Below are positions 23,543-33,721 of a DNA stretch of 64,000 nt, one piece after another; the first letter of the stretch is position 1; the number at the start of each line of letters is the position of its first letter. Origin of the DNA: Calycina herbarum (lineage: Eukaryota; Ascomycota; Leotiomycetes; Helotiales; Pezizellaceae); NCBI GenBank assembly GCA_001414485.1, contig LLEY01000166.1:62001-126000 (forward strand), given 5' to 3'. Both the position numbers and the translations under genes were made by a program. The notes beneath the pieces were generated by a model. That model worked only from the letters and a program-made list of their open reading frames with translations, did no database searches and was not told the origin of the DNA.

Positions 23543-25150
23543 AGGCGTTGGATAACTGTACAAAGAGGGGTAGAAATTTCAATGAGTGAACTTGCATAAT
23601 TTGTACTTTGAAATAGAAGTCCAACCATTCTTCTACTATTTGTCTACTATTTGTCTACTATTTGTCTACCATTTCCCCATTTAGCTGTGGGATATAGGGT
23701 GAACTATAGTCAATACTCAAAAAGGAAATTAAGGAATACACGCGTTGTGTGTTGTGGTATTTTTAGAAGAAAAGCGCGGAAGATCCAAAAAAGGAAACAA
23801 ATTTGACGTGAGTGGACGCTTCTTGGGCCCTGTAATGGAACAAATCAATCCCCCAAACCACTTTACACGTTATCACGTGGAAATGATACCCGCCCATCAA
23901 ATGGGAATAATGATTTGTATGCGAGATGAAGAACAATTGGACCTTCTCCTTCCAGCGAGCCGCACGCCCCAAACAATGGACAATAAGCCACAAACAAGTT
24001 GTCATGTCCTGCTTCCCGGATTTTGCAAAGGCATTGCAGGGGATTTGCGAGGGCTGATTGGATTATGCCTACGCAGCTGCATCCTTCATGCATAAACACC
24101 GGAAAGAGGCAAATATCGTACGTACGGGACGTGGTAAAAGAAACGAATCCCCATTATTCTTCCATGTGCATGTAATGTGGTTTGCTTGAAGGGCTAAATG
24201 CCTCTTTGATTGCTCTTGCGTGCGTCTGCCTCGTCTCGGTTTTGCCAATTCTGGGTCTCATATGTGAATGGATGTGAATGGAAAGTGGTGTACAAGTCAA
24301 ACCAGAGTCTACGTGCAGTGCATCCTGAATCCCGTCATGCCCAACCACCTCCTTTGTTTGACGAAGGTTGACTTGGACACATGTCGGATGATTGGATCAT
24401 AGTGGAGAAGGCAGTCGCAGCTTTTTTCCAGCCATGATGGTTTAGAGTGTTTGGTGAGCAGAACGCGAGACGCGCATAGACAGACGCGCAGTATAATAGT
24501 CTCCTTTAGTCTCCTTTCCTGCCAGATGGGGGTTGTTGTGTCCGACGTGGCGGGCTCAATTTCGTGGTGTTGGAAGAGTGACGCGACTTTGATTGGCTGT
24601 GGGCAGCGCGTTCTTCCTTGATCTGAACTCACCTCATCAGTGAGTGGCCTACGCCTTGAATGTACAGGGCAGGCCAGCTTGAAGCAATCAGCAGCAACAA
24701 CAGGCCTGAGAGCCCTGTACAAGCGGCCCAGCTCAAGCTCTTTTTGGGTGGAGAGTAAAAGCGGCAACGAAAGAAGATTGAATTGCAAAAGAGTTTAACC
24801 GGATTCTTTTCCAAAAATCCCTCTTTAATGCCACCCAAAGACTTTAATACAATTAGGTGATTAAGGGAACTTGGGTTAATATTTTACATTGTTTCAGGTG
24901 TTTTAGAATACCTTAATTGCGTGAATGCTCTCACCAAGTTAGCAAAAGAGAGCACCAAGATTAGCAAGTACGAGCCTCATGGACTTACGGCTGCTTTTAC
25001 CATTAACTGCGATGCAGGCTCCAGGCAAGTCCGACATTCACTTCTGACTGGACACTGATTGGACACCAGCTTGCTGCACTGACAAGCCTGGAGTCCCCCG
25101 TAGCCCCTTTTCGCCTAGGCCGTGGAAATCCCAAGCAGGTTTGAAGGAGT
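23543..25150. other. Intergenic region downstream of SCS3
   Basis: No supportable gene. An 11-bp tandem repeat lies 90 bp after the SCS3 stop. ORFs at 23745-24095 (+) and 24309-24788 (-) overlap other frames and carry no recognisable domain. Confidence 0.55.
23632..23675. repeat. 11-bp tandem repeat TCTACTATTTG, about 3.9 copies
   Basis: Three perfect units and a fourth with changes near its end, probably within the SCS3 3' UTR. Confidence 0.85.
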
Positions 25151-26619
25151 GTGAAGAGTAGTAGCGTGCAACACCTAAAAACTCTCTCGTCTGCCCGCCC
25201 GTACTTGTACTCTAACCTCTGTCAGCTCCGAACCACCTCTCCCTCCCCACGACGAGGCCCACGAGACGAGAGATTCATGAGGAGATTCACCACCTCTTCT
25301 ACCCTCTTCTCTCTCTCCTACTCTTTTCTCAGATCCGACTACACGACCTGGAAAGCCGATTAAGTCACCCAGAACGCACCCTCGGCTGCCCGGCCATTGT
25401 TCTTCGACAAACTCGGTTTTCTGTCTCCACCCAAAGCTTCGACACGAACATCGAAATTTGGAAACTTCTCCCCCTTTCTACCCCCCCGCTCCCCCAATCT
25501 TCCCTTGAAGTTCTTGTCTCGACCAGAAACCTCAAGTCACAATCATTTCGAGGACCACCTCACATCCTCCCAATCCTCATTCTCCTCTCTCTGCTCCCAT
25601 TTCTCCTCTCCTCGTTGGGATTACCTCGTTGGGACAGCTTCCACGCATCGACGCGAATTCCAGTTTAAGATTACGCTTCTGCCAAGGGTCCGCAACGATA
25701 TCCTGACATAAAGGGTGAGCTGCCACCTCTCCTCCTATATACCCAATCCAATTGACGAAGATTTAATTCTTCACGGTTCAACGTTGTGGGAAAGATCATC
25801 GGCTAACCAGAGTTCTCCCTGCTTCCAGCATTTTGGCATGCCAACTGTCGCGTATCGAGCATTCTCCGCAGCCTCAAGCCTTCTCTGACCACTCGGCGAA
25901 ACGCGCACGAACACCACTACCTCTTAACCTCAATCCAAGCAGCAAAGGCAGGAGACGTTCACTCGTTCATCCAGCCTTCGTTTCTCGATCGATTCCTCCA
26001 CATTACTGCACACCTCGACACCTGTCAAATCCAAGAAGAAAAATTCGAGTCTTGTAATAAGGGATTGAGCCGTTTCTAGAACAGCTGGAGAGACAATCGA
26101 CCGTTGCTGTAATCTCCCGCTGGTACGTACCTGCCATCATTTCCCCACAACATTCTCCACTGGCGGAACTTTTTCACTGCTCGCCCTTCCTCTGCCCCTC
26201 TGGCGGCTGCGGAGACCGTTAGGCCTCTCCCTACACTTCCACAATCTCAACGATCATTCGCTAATCATTGTCTCAACTTCAGATCTTCAACATTCATAAG
26301 TCTTCTTTGAACCTACCTGCCACTCTCAGTCACCTTTGGATCTTCAGTTTTAGTTTTTTTTTTTGCGAGGCCAGTTTCACCACTAGCCACTGTCATTCTT
26401 TTTCGAATATAATTCCCCCACGCTCTCTAATTTTTTAATATCTCGACACCACCGGAGTATTGTTCACCTCGAACGATACAGCACATTCCTTCACAGCAAT
26501 CCAGTGAACCGAGCAATATCGGTCGAAGCTCCTGGCGAACTAGACGTCCATTCCTTGCTAACAAGAAAAACTCTTCACACCCTCACTTTTCACCCCATCC
26601 CCACAATACACCACCCACC
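25151..26619 (+). promoter_or_regulatory. C/T-rich promoter and probable long 5' leader of the G1 cyclin gene
   Basis: About 1.4 kb of CT-rich sequence without a domain-bearing ORF precedes the cyclin ATG. It contains at least two short ATG-initiated frames (25277-25363 and 25838-25888). It also has splice-like signals: an acceptor CTTCCAG at 25828 with an upstream GCTAACC branch, and a GTACGTACC donor near 26123 with a GCTAATC branch and CTTCAG acceptor near 26282. Leader introns are therefore possible. The transcription start is unknown. Confidence 0.5.
25838..25888 (+). other. Putative uORF, 16 codons, in cyclin leader
   Basis: ATG at 25838, directly downstream of a candidate leader-intron acceptor, reads 16 codons (MPTVAYRAFSAASSLL) to TGA. 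It lies about 730 nt upstream of the main ATG in genomic distance. Whether it is transcribed is inferred. Confidence 0.4.
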
Positions 26620-27872
26620 ATGGCGTACCACCAACAACACGATGATACCTACTTTGTAGAAGAATCAGACTCTCGCCCTCAGTTTAATTCCCGAGATTAT
26701 ATCAAGATGTCCGGGAGACGGAGGCAACAAGATATGGCAAATGAGTTGTCGAGGCAGGCCTGTGATACTTATATGGAAGACATTGTCAAACACATGCATC
26801 AGATGGAGGTCAATAACACTTGACCTTTACCTTTAGTTATATATCGTGCTAACTTACTCCCCAGGCCAAAACACTTCCTGACGAAGATTCAATTAACATT
26901 CAGCAAGAGATTCAATGGTTCATGAGACCTTACTTAATCGACTTTCTAATTGAGGCTCACGCTGCCTTCCAGCTCCTCCCCGAAACCCTCTTCCTCGCCG
27001 TCAACCTTCTGGACCGATACTGCTCACGACGAGTGGTATACAAGAGACATTATCAATTGGTTGGCTGTGCCGCTCTCCTCATTGCCGCCAAATATGGAGA
27101 TAAGAAGGATCGTGTGCCAATGATTCGGGAGCTAAAGTCAATGTGCTGCTCACTTTATGATGAGGAGATGTTTACCCAAATGGAATGGCACGTCTTGAAC
27201 ACCTTGGAATGGGTCATCGGGCACCCTACCGTCGATACGTGGATGCAATTGTGCACAAAGGATGGAGCTGAAGATCTCGAGGTGGAACACATGGCTTTAT
27301 ACATTTCTGAGATCGCCATGTACCACAAAGATTTTGTCTCCAAGGAGCCTTCCGTGATGGCACTTGCGTCACTGGCTTTAGCCAAGGGTATTTTAAACCG
27401 ACATGATGACACTTTGGACTCGAACGGTTCCGAAGTTAGCAGGGCGTTTGTTCAACTTTCACAGAAACTTGATCGACCATCCCAAGTCCTCTTCCGCAAA
27501 CACGCAACACAACACACTTCTCGAGTCTCCATGACTGTCGAAGCATGGTTACGCCAGCAAGAATTAATGAGCCGGGCTCGCAACCCTCCAACCCCACCAG
27601 CGGAACCTGTTGCCCAAAAGCACGATGCCAATCAAACTTTGTTCCCTGGTACACCACAAAAGTCATATGGCAACAACATGGTCAATGGTTACATGACACC
27701 TCCGATTACGCCAGAGGGTGAATACTTTACAGGTGGCAATGGACACGAAATTAAAGGATACCAGCAAGTCCCACGATGTCCCGTCACTCCAACACCTCAG
27801 ATGAATCACCACCAATACCAGCCAAGCAATCTACATTACCAACCATATCATACGGATCTGGAAATGCATTGA
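26620..27872 (+). CDS. G1/S-specific cyclin (Cln/Puc1 type)
   Basis: This cyclin is expected to activate the main CDK (Cdc28/Cdc2) at START. Exons 26620-26808 and 26865-27872 are joined in phase 0 across a 56-nt intron (donor GTCAAT, branch GCTAAC, acceptor CCCCAG), giving 398 aa. The start has good context (CCACCATGGCG). The cyclin box begins near residue 65: WFMRPYLIDFLIEAHAAF, LPETLFLAVNLLDRYCSRRV, YQLVGCAALLIAAKYGDKK and TLEWVIGHPTVDTWMQLC. A C-terminal cyclin fold follows to about 290. The tail is rich in Thr-Pro/Ser-Pro sites (FPGTPQK, YMTPPITPEG, CPVTPTPQ), as expected of CDK sites that drive SCF-mediated turnover. Family assignment is firm, but the exact Cln orthologue is not. Confidence 0.88.
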
Positions 27873-29212
27873 TCAAGTCGCATACCAGGTCGGCCACTTT
27901 GATGACCTATTTTTTCTCAAATTTCAGAACTCTCATATGTCCAACAATTTGTACCCGAGTGCGCTCATCTGACACGATTCCTTAAAAGAAAATTTTTCCT
28001 CTTTCATGTCGGCATAAGCGTTCCTCGATTTCCGCATCTCGTTGTCATCTCAGCATTAGCGACTCGAGTTTTTCATTTTGTGCTTGCAGGTTTTTAGCGA
28101 TTTCTTCAATTCTTTTCCCAGTTTTCCTTTTTCTTGTCATTTTCGACTTCTTCGGCCCCTGCGAGAGGAAAAGGTCCCATTTTCCAAAAGCAGGATCGAA
28201 CACAACAACATCACTTTTCATGCACAGTACATTTGAATGGACGGGGAAAATGTTTTTCTCTCTCTCAAAAGCACATCAGGGAGGAGAAATGATGGGCATG
28301 GTGAACCCCGGATGGGTTAATCGTATGGGGGGCATAGGGATTTAGATTGCTACACTACCTTTCGTCGTCGAGGTTCAGACCTACTGGGGGGAAAAAACCA
28401 CTTTACATAATCTGGATTGAGATGGGAAGGCGGGGAAAAGGCTATGCTGGAAGTGGGATGGTGGGAGTAGCAGTCAGGGGATTTGGGTAACTTGGTTTGG
28501 GGATTCCGAGAATAATAATACCTAGGATAGCGTTGCGAGGGGAATTGGGTGGATGGGATGGGATGTGGGTGATGGTGGAGGATGAGATACCCGCTTGCTT
28601 TGCTCTCAGAGTGGATACTATATATTGAAACTGAAATGTGAAAGGCATTACAAGCATCCTTTTTTTTTTTGGTCTTTTGTGATTGTATATGATTTTGATA
28701 ATTTCTAGGAAACAGGTCTTGGGAGGTTTAAGCATCTAGCCATTCACCTGGCTGACTGACCCCTTAACTGACCGAATTCCAGGTGGTCTTTGGCCTCCTT
28801 GTTCTTTTCGAATTTCTCCTGCACTTGTTCCTAGGAACCTCTCAGCCTCGTCTCCTGATTCACTAACCCCCTATTTATTAAGCCAGATAAGGGGATGGAT
28901 GCAGAGAAGGTGAATGAACATCGCTTCGTACAAGTATCAGAAATCTTTTCGGCCTTCTCTCTTCTGAACAATTCGAGTTTTCGTCCTGTCTGTTTACGCA
29001 CTTACTTACTATCTCACTTTTATACTTTTACACTTTTCCTCACTTTTATACTTTGTCTCGCTCTTACTTATATACTTACTTGTCTTTGAAGAAGAAAAAA
29101 TTCTGTTGGTTTTAGGGTTCTTTCTGGGATTCTTCTTCTTGGACCTTGGTGTGTTTGGGTTTGTGTTTGTGTTCTTTTTGTTTTTATTTTTATTTTTATT
29201 TTATGGTTTGTG

Positions 29213-29246
29213 TTTTTTTTTTTTTTTTTGGGGGGGGGGGGGGGGG
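29213..29246. repeat. T17 run directly followed by G17
   Basis: Seventeen T residues (29213-29229) abut seventeen G residues (29230-29246), followed by TATATAGGG. A further T run lies at 29279-29290. Confidence 0.9.
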
Positions 29247-29913
29247 TATATAGGGTTTTTGTGATGGACATTCCAATGTTTTTTTTTTTTGATTTTTGAT
29301 TTTTGGGTTTTTTTTTTGGAACTTGGTATTTAGTTTGTTGATTTAGATGATGATGATTGAACTTTGTACTTACTTTAATGTTACAGAGGTCATCTAAGTA
29401 CGGAATGAGGCAGAGTATCTCGGGTTTCTGTATCTGAGTTTATTGGGGAGGTGGGTAAGAGATGAGGGTTTGATGGATGGAAAATAAGACACGGACTTCG
29501 TGGATGGGGGGTGGAATGGGATAGGGTGGAGTAGAGATAAAGTTTATCTTGAGGTATTGGTAAAGTTGGAGTGTTTCCGATGGCGGAGAGAGCGTGGTGA
29601 GGAAAAAAGGAATTCAGGCGAGATTTGGGTTGTTGTAAAATTGGTGAATTGATAAGATTATTTGAGATGGGTGGAGGAATGAAATGAAATATTGGGGTTT
29701 ACGAGAAGATTTGAGAAAAGATAGTTGAACTTCATTTCAACTCTGTTCAGTTACTATTTTTAATTCAGTACTTTTCTTTGAATTTTTTGGGATAATGGTG
29801 ATTATTAAATGCTTTTTGGATTATCAGATGTATAGGAGAGATTTCAAGTTGTATTTACTAGAGTAGCTGGTATACTTTATTTACCAATCAGTGAATTAAA
29901 ATCAATGAGTTGA

Positions 29914-29938
29914 GTAGAGTAATAGGCCATTACTCTAC
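29914..29938. repeat. 10-bp hairpin with GAGTAAT/ATTACTC arms
   Basis: GTAGAGTAAT at 29914-29923 and its exact reverse complement at 29929-29938 flank a 5-nt loop AGGCC. Confidence 0.85.
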
Positions 29939-30314
29939 GCTATCTCTATGAAAGCGGTCATTACTTATACTACTCTACTGGAGTCTACTCTAAGCTACTC
30001 AAAGTACCGGTGAGTAACGTCGGACCGACTATCGGAGTAAGAACCAAGCAAGCATCTAGTAAACTACAAACCCCGACTACTAAATTTGTTCAAGAACGTA
30101 AGATTATTTTTTCGCGAGGCTTCTTGAAAGATGGCTTTCTTTCTCTTATTATCGTGTCGCGATCCAAATATTATTAGAAAAAGAAGAGAACAAAAGAAAT
30201 TAGTACTTACATTAGAGTTATCTAGCTTAAATCTTATTAGTCTATTCTCTAAATAGGCTATTACTATGACGGTTATAGTCACGAAGGCTGGATGTCACAT
30301 GTTCGCTTAGATGC

Positions 30315-30330
30315 ACGCTAGTACTAGCGT
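30315..30330. repeat. 16-bp perfect palindrome
   Basis: ACGCTAGTACTAGCGT is self-complementary and is followed directly by ACGCACTAGCGC, a variant of the same half-site. Confidence 0.85.
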
Positions 30331-30454
30331 ACGCACTAGCGCGGATGACTTGTATTTAGTTCCCGGTTCTCTCGAGCTCTTCTGCTCTCCTCGTCTTTTG
30401 TCCTAAGAATAGAGTGTTGTTTGTTCTGAGTCTTATCTGAAGCACGTCTGTCAC

Positions 30455-30471
30455 AATTACTCGGAGTAATT
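30455..30471. repeat. 17-bp palindrome AATTACTC-G-GAGTAATT
   Basis: An odd-length palindrome of the same GAGTAAT word as at 29914-29938, followed by further TTACTC and GAGTTACTT words to about 30520. Confidence 0.85.
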
Positions 30472-31514
30472 ACTCTATTCTACTCTACTTAAGAGTTACT
30501 TAGAATAAGGTTGAGTAATAAGTAATTTGTTTATTACACTGTCACCAATGAATTGCTGTCTTCTAAACATTCTTAAAGAATAATTCATGATAAGTAAAGT
30601 ACTGAACATAATTTTTTCTTTGAACTTTATCTACGTAATTCAATTCTACGAATAACTGCAATACCTAGTACCGATTGGATTTATTTGAGAAATTTAAAAG
30701 AAATTTAAGAATATTAAGAACCAGGTAATATAATTAGTAAATCCAATACTTAGTAAATAAGGTATACCAGAGCTAAGCGAGAACCAGCACCTGGATTTTC
30801 AGAGACTTTCAGCGCTATACCAGACTTAGACTAGAGGACTTTAGCGTCCACGCGCTCTATGATAAGTCCACTCAGCACTCGTTTCTGGACGGCGCCATTC
30901 TAATTTATACTACGGATGAATTTCTTTGGAACTTTTGGAGCAGAAAAAAACTTTTAATTCAGGCCCCGAAGACGCTCAGATATTGTACTCTAGGGATGAA
31001 AGCACTATTAGGCAAGCAAAGAGATACAATTTTAAACTATTCATATTTATTTATTGAAGAAAGATTTAGAGAGCTGAAAGAAAGCATGAAATGATCTATA
31101 AAGGGGCTTGCTTCCTCAGGCTACGCGACGTTTAAGAGAAGCATCGAAGAGCTTTTGGCCTAATACTATTGTTCTTTTCTACTTCAAAATATTTTATCTC
31201 GCGAATTCTAATATTCTTCTATTTGGTTTACTTTGCAGAACGAGAGTACTTTTGGAGAATCAGTGGCTGCTTTTCCCAACGGCGTGATGTTGTATCTCCT
31301 CTTGGCTCACTGATGTTCACACGAGCTAGTAGTTCTGTGAGTCACTGCTTCAATATTTCCATTATTCAATGCCTCTACTTCGCTTTCCATGTTTCCAAGT
31401 ATTCGTCTCTCGTCTGAGTCCAGGTCATCCAAACCTAAATTCCCCTCCACGAACCAAGAAATTGGCGCCACCACTCCCAGCATTCCTCCCTTCCCTTTTC
31501 CCCATTATTTATCC

Positions 31515-32753
31515 TTAGCAATCATCGATACCGACGAAGACATCCAAGTTCAAGCCTGGGTTAGCGAATTGCTGACCGCCAGCGACATCTCCCTTAGTCT
31601 TACCAAACTCTGGATCAGGCTTCCACCAACATCTATCAAGGATGGGGGTTACATAATCTGACAGTTCATTACATGTTGGTGTGATTGGGAAGGGATTCTA
31701 TTATAATCAATAGGTGAAGGGTATATCGTGCAGGTTTGGGTCTTGCTTACATCGTTGCAGAGATATATGGCCGAACTGTAACCGCAAGATATTCTGGAAC
31801 AAGTCGTAGGACCGACACTGTAAAGTGTTAGAAATCAAATAATTTTTTCATGCTCAAAATCATATAAATCGGTGAATAAAAATTGAAAAAGGGGACATTC
31901 ACGAGCAACCACTTTGGTAACCTATCACAGGTTAGAACGCCCCTATGAAAATGGAAGATACAAGGAGAGACTTACGAAGATACGAAACACCCTGCCTAAG
32001 CCTCGCAACATTCCCAAAACCAAAACGGTCAAGACAGAGAGGTGTCTCCACCTAAGAAAAGCAAGTTTTGTTAATTCCCATCACGTAAATGTTGAGCAAA
32101 AATACAAACCAAAGCACGACTATCCAAGTCACGAGTGAGATCCCTAGTCTTCTCTGTAATTGCCAACGTCTTGATATCGAAACCTGGGTGGAGAACTTTG
32201 ATCTGGGCGTGGGCTTCCTACTTTAACTTAGTATGTTTGATTCGGTCTCGGTAGAAGGATGGGGGTTACCTGGATGGTACCGTTGAATTCGAAGTCTTGG
32301 TCGTTGATTGTGTTTGTGTATGTCATAGGTGAGACGGGATAGGGGAGATGATCGGCCATGTTTATATGGGTAGCTTGTTCTTGATCCGAGGAAGGTTCTC
32401 TACCCCAAATCTCTGATGGGTTGTAGTTTTCAGTATCTCCTGGACCGCCACGATTGGGTTCTCTTCCCCAGATCTCTGATAGGTTGTAGTTCTCAGTGTC
32501 TCCCGGACCGCCACGATTCGGTTCTCTTCCCCAGATCTCTGATGGGTTGTAGTTTTCAGTGTCTCCCGGACCTCCACGATTAGGCGTTCTACCCCAGATG
32601 GCATTCGGGTCATACTCTTGTCCATAAGGATCCCTCGCGGGCAATGCGTTGATCTTTGGAGGAAGGTGTTAGCGGGGATATTGAACGAGGTGCTCGGTTA
32701 CATACCAGGGTGAAGAAGCCAATAAGGCAGGCGACAACGAGCATGAAGTTCAT
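31515..32753 (-). CDS. Secreted cysteine-rich protein with N-terminal 21-aa tandem repeats (effector-like)
   Basis: I reconstructed seven exons: 32753-32706, 32653-32270, 32217-32110, 32051-31976, 31921-31903, 31817-31751 and 31697-31515, giving 294 aa. All six introns (52, 52, 58, 54, 85 and 53 nt) are GT-AG, and all but the last have CTAAC/TTAAC-like branch sites. Exon lengths sum to 885 nt with consistent phases. Residues 1 to about 19 form a signal peptide (MNFMLVVACLIGFFTL-INA). Residues 37-99 are three 21-aa repeats starting GR(E/T)PNRGGPGDTENYN. The C-terminal part has eight cysteines (186, 211, 218, 223, 232, 243, 257, 294). It includes VGPTTCSRISCGYSSAIYLC-ND and ends GGQQF...FVGIDDC. 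That pattern resembles fungal small secreted proteins of unknown function. The exact role is unknown. Confidence 0.75.
31903..31921 (-). other. 19-nt microexon of the secreted-protein gene
   Basis: Bounded by acceptor GTGATAG (intron 31922-31975, donor GTAAGT) and donor GTGAATG (intron 31818-31902). It encodes the split Arg, then YQSGC and the split Ser. It is required to carry the frame from the exon ending GVSYL into the Cys-rich exon. Confidence 0.65.
32401..32598. repeat. 63-bp coding tandem repeat, about 3.1 copies
   Basis: Period 63 nt, near-identical copies. Most differences are single-base and many are synonymous. The copies encode the 21-residue repeats of the secreted protein. One non-synonymous change is visible (NPSEIW versus NLSEIW). 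Confidence 0.88.
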
Positions 32754-33721
32754 GATTGAGGTCTAGTTGGAAGTTGATGTATTGGATGTTGAGGTAGTCT
32801 GCTTTGGAAAGTATTGATTGAATCAAGTTGGCTTGTTTTTGTATGAGATAATTTAGAATTGAAATTAGTCTTAGAGGTTAGACGCTCTTAATTTATAGTT
32901 AAATTTGCTGCTCGGAGTGTTAATTAAAACAAGTCTTGCGTCTTCGACATCATAATCTTAAAGATCAGATAATAGGAGCTAATTACAGCTTCTATCTTCC
33001 AATTGCATGGCAAAGACTCTTTTCACTTGTGTTTTATATTGATCACATTCTTACACCTATGCTATGGCATTAATCGTACGTTGCCAAGAGGTAAAAACCA
33101 ATCGTTGCTTTTATTCAAGATCTTGAGTTGCACCTATCATCATAGTTGTGTCAAATTAGGTGGAAGGAGAACTCCAAACTGTTCGGAGCTTCTCTTGGAG
33201 TTTTAGTGAATTTAACAGGTGAAGTTTTGATATTGGTTTGGCGATAGAGGGTGTGTTCCAGTGAATAGAGAGAGGTGCTAAGCGAAGGCTTTCAAGCAGA
33301 CGAGGTTCTCATCGCAAATAAGCGGTTAAGCGGGTAGGCAAGAACTCAGGGCTTTCTTCTAGGTAACTATTACCCAACATGTTCTGAGAGGATCGAAATC
33401 CGTTTGGCGTGTTTTACCCAGTTATTAAAACAACAAGTAATACATTGAATTTTCCTAGAACGTTTGAGGTAGTAGGTTCGCAAAAGAAATCCAAGGGCCA
33501 GTACTAGGTAATCAGTGCTCACTTACCGTTAAGTAATAAACGAGGGTAAAGTGTTAAAAGGCAGAGAAATATAAATTGAGGTAAATAAGCCAATAAACAA
33601 GACACTACTTTGAGGAACCAAATAACTCCTGATGCCCTTCTTGATAACAACCAATTCACAACTATCCAACACCATTCTGTTCCAACCCTTCCAAGACTAG
33701 ATGATACCACCGAGTAAGAAA
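32754..33721. other. Intergenic region between secreted-protein and HET genes
   Basis: AT-rich; contains the promoter of the secreted-protein gene and the 3' region of the HET gene. No supportable ORF. Confidence 0.5.

Larger units (their letters stand above)
27873..31514. other. AT-rich intergenic region with homopolymers and palindromes
   Basis: About 3.6 kb. The cyclin 3' region comes first, then T/G-rich low-complexity DNA with a T17G17 junction at 29213-29246. From about 29700 to 31150 it is AT-rich with several GAGTAA/TTACTC palindromes and a 16-bp perfect palindrome (30315-30330). No frame carries a recognisable domain. It may be a degraded repeat. Confidence 0.55.

Noticed and set aside
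24309..24788. 159-aa ORF (-)
   Set aside because: No domain, overlapped by other frames, and no start-context or splice evidence.
31389..31661. 90-aa ORF on the + strand
   Set aside because: It is antisense to the last exon of the secreted-protein gene, which gives a coherent multi-exon model. This ORF has no family signature.
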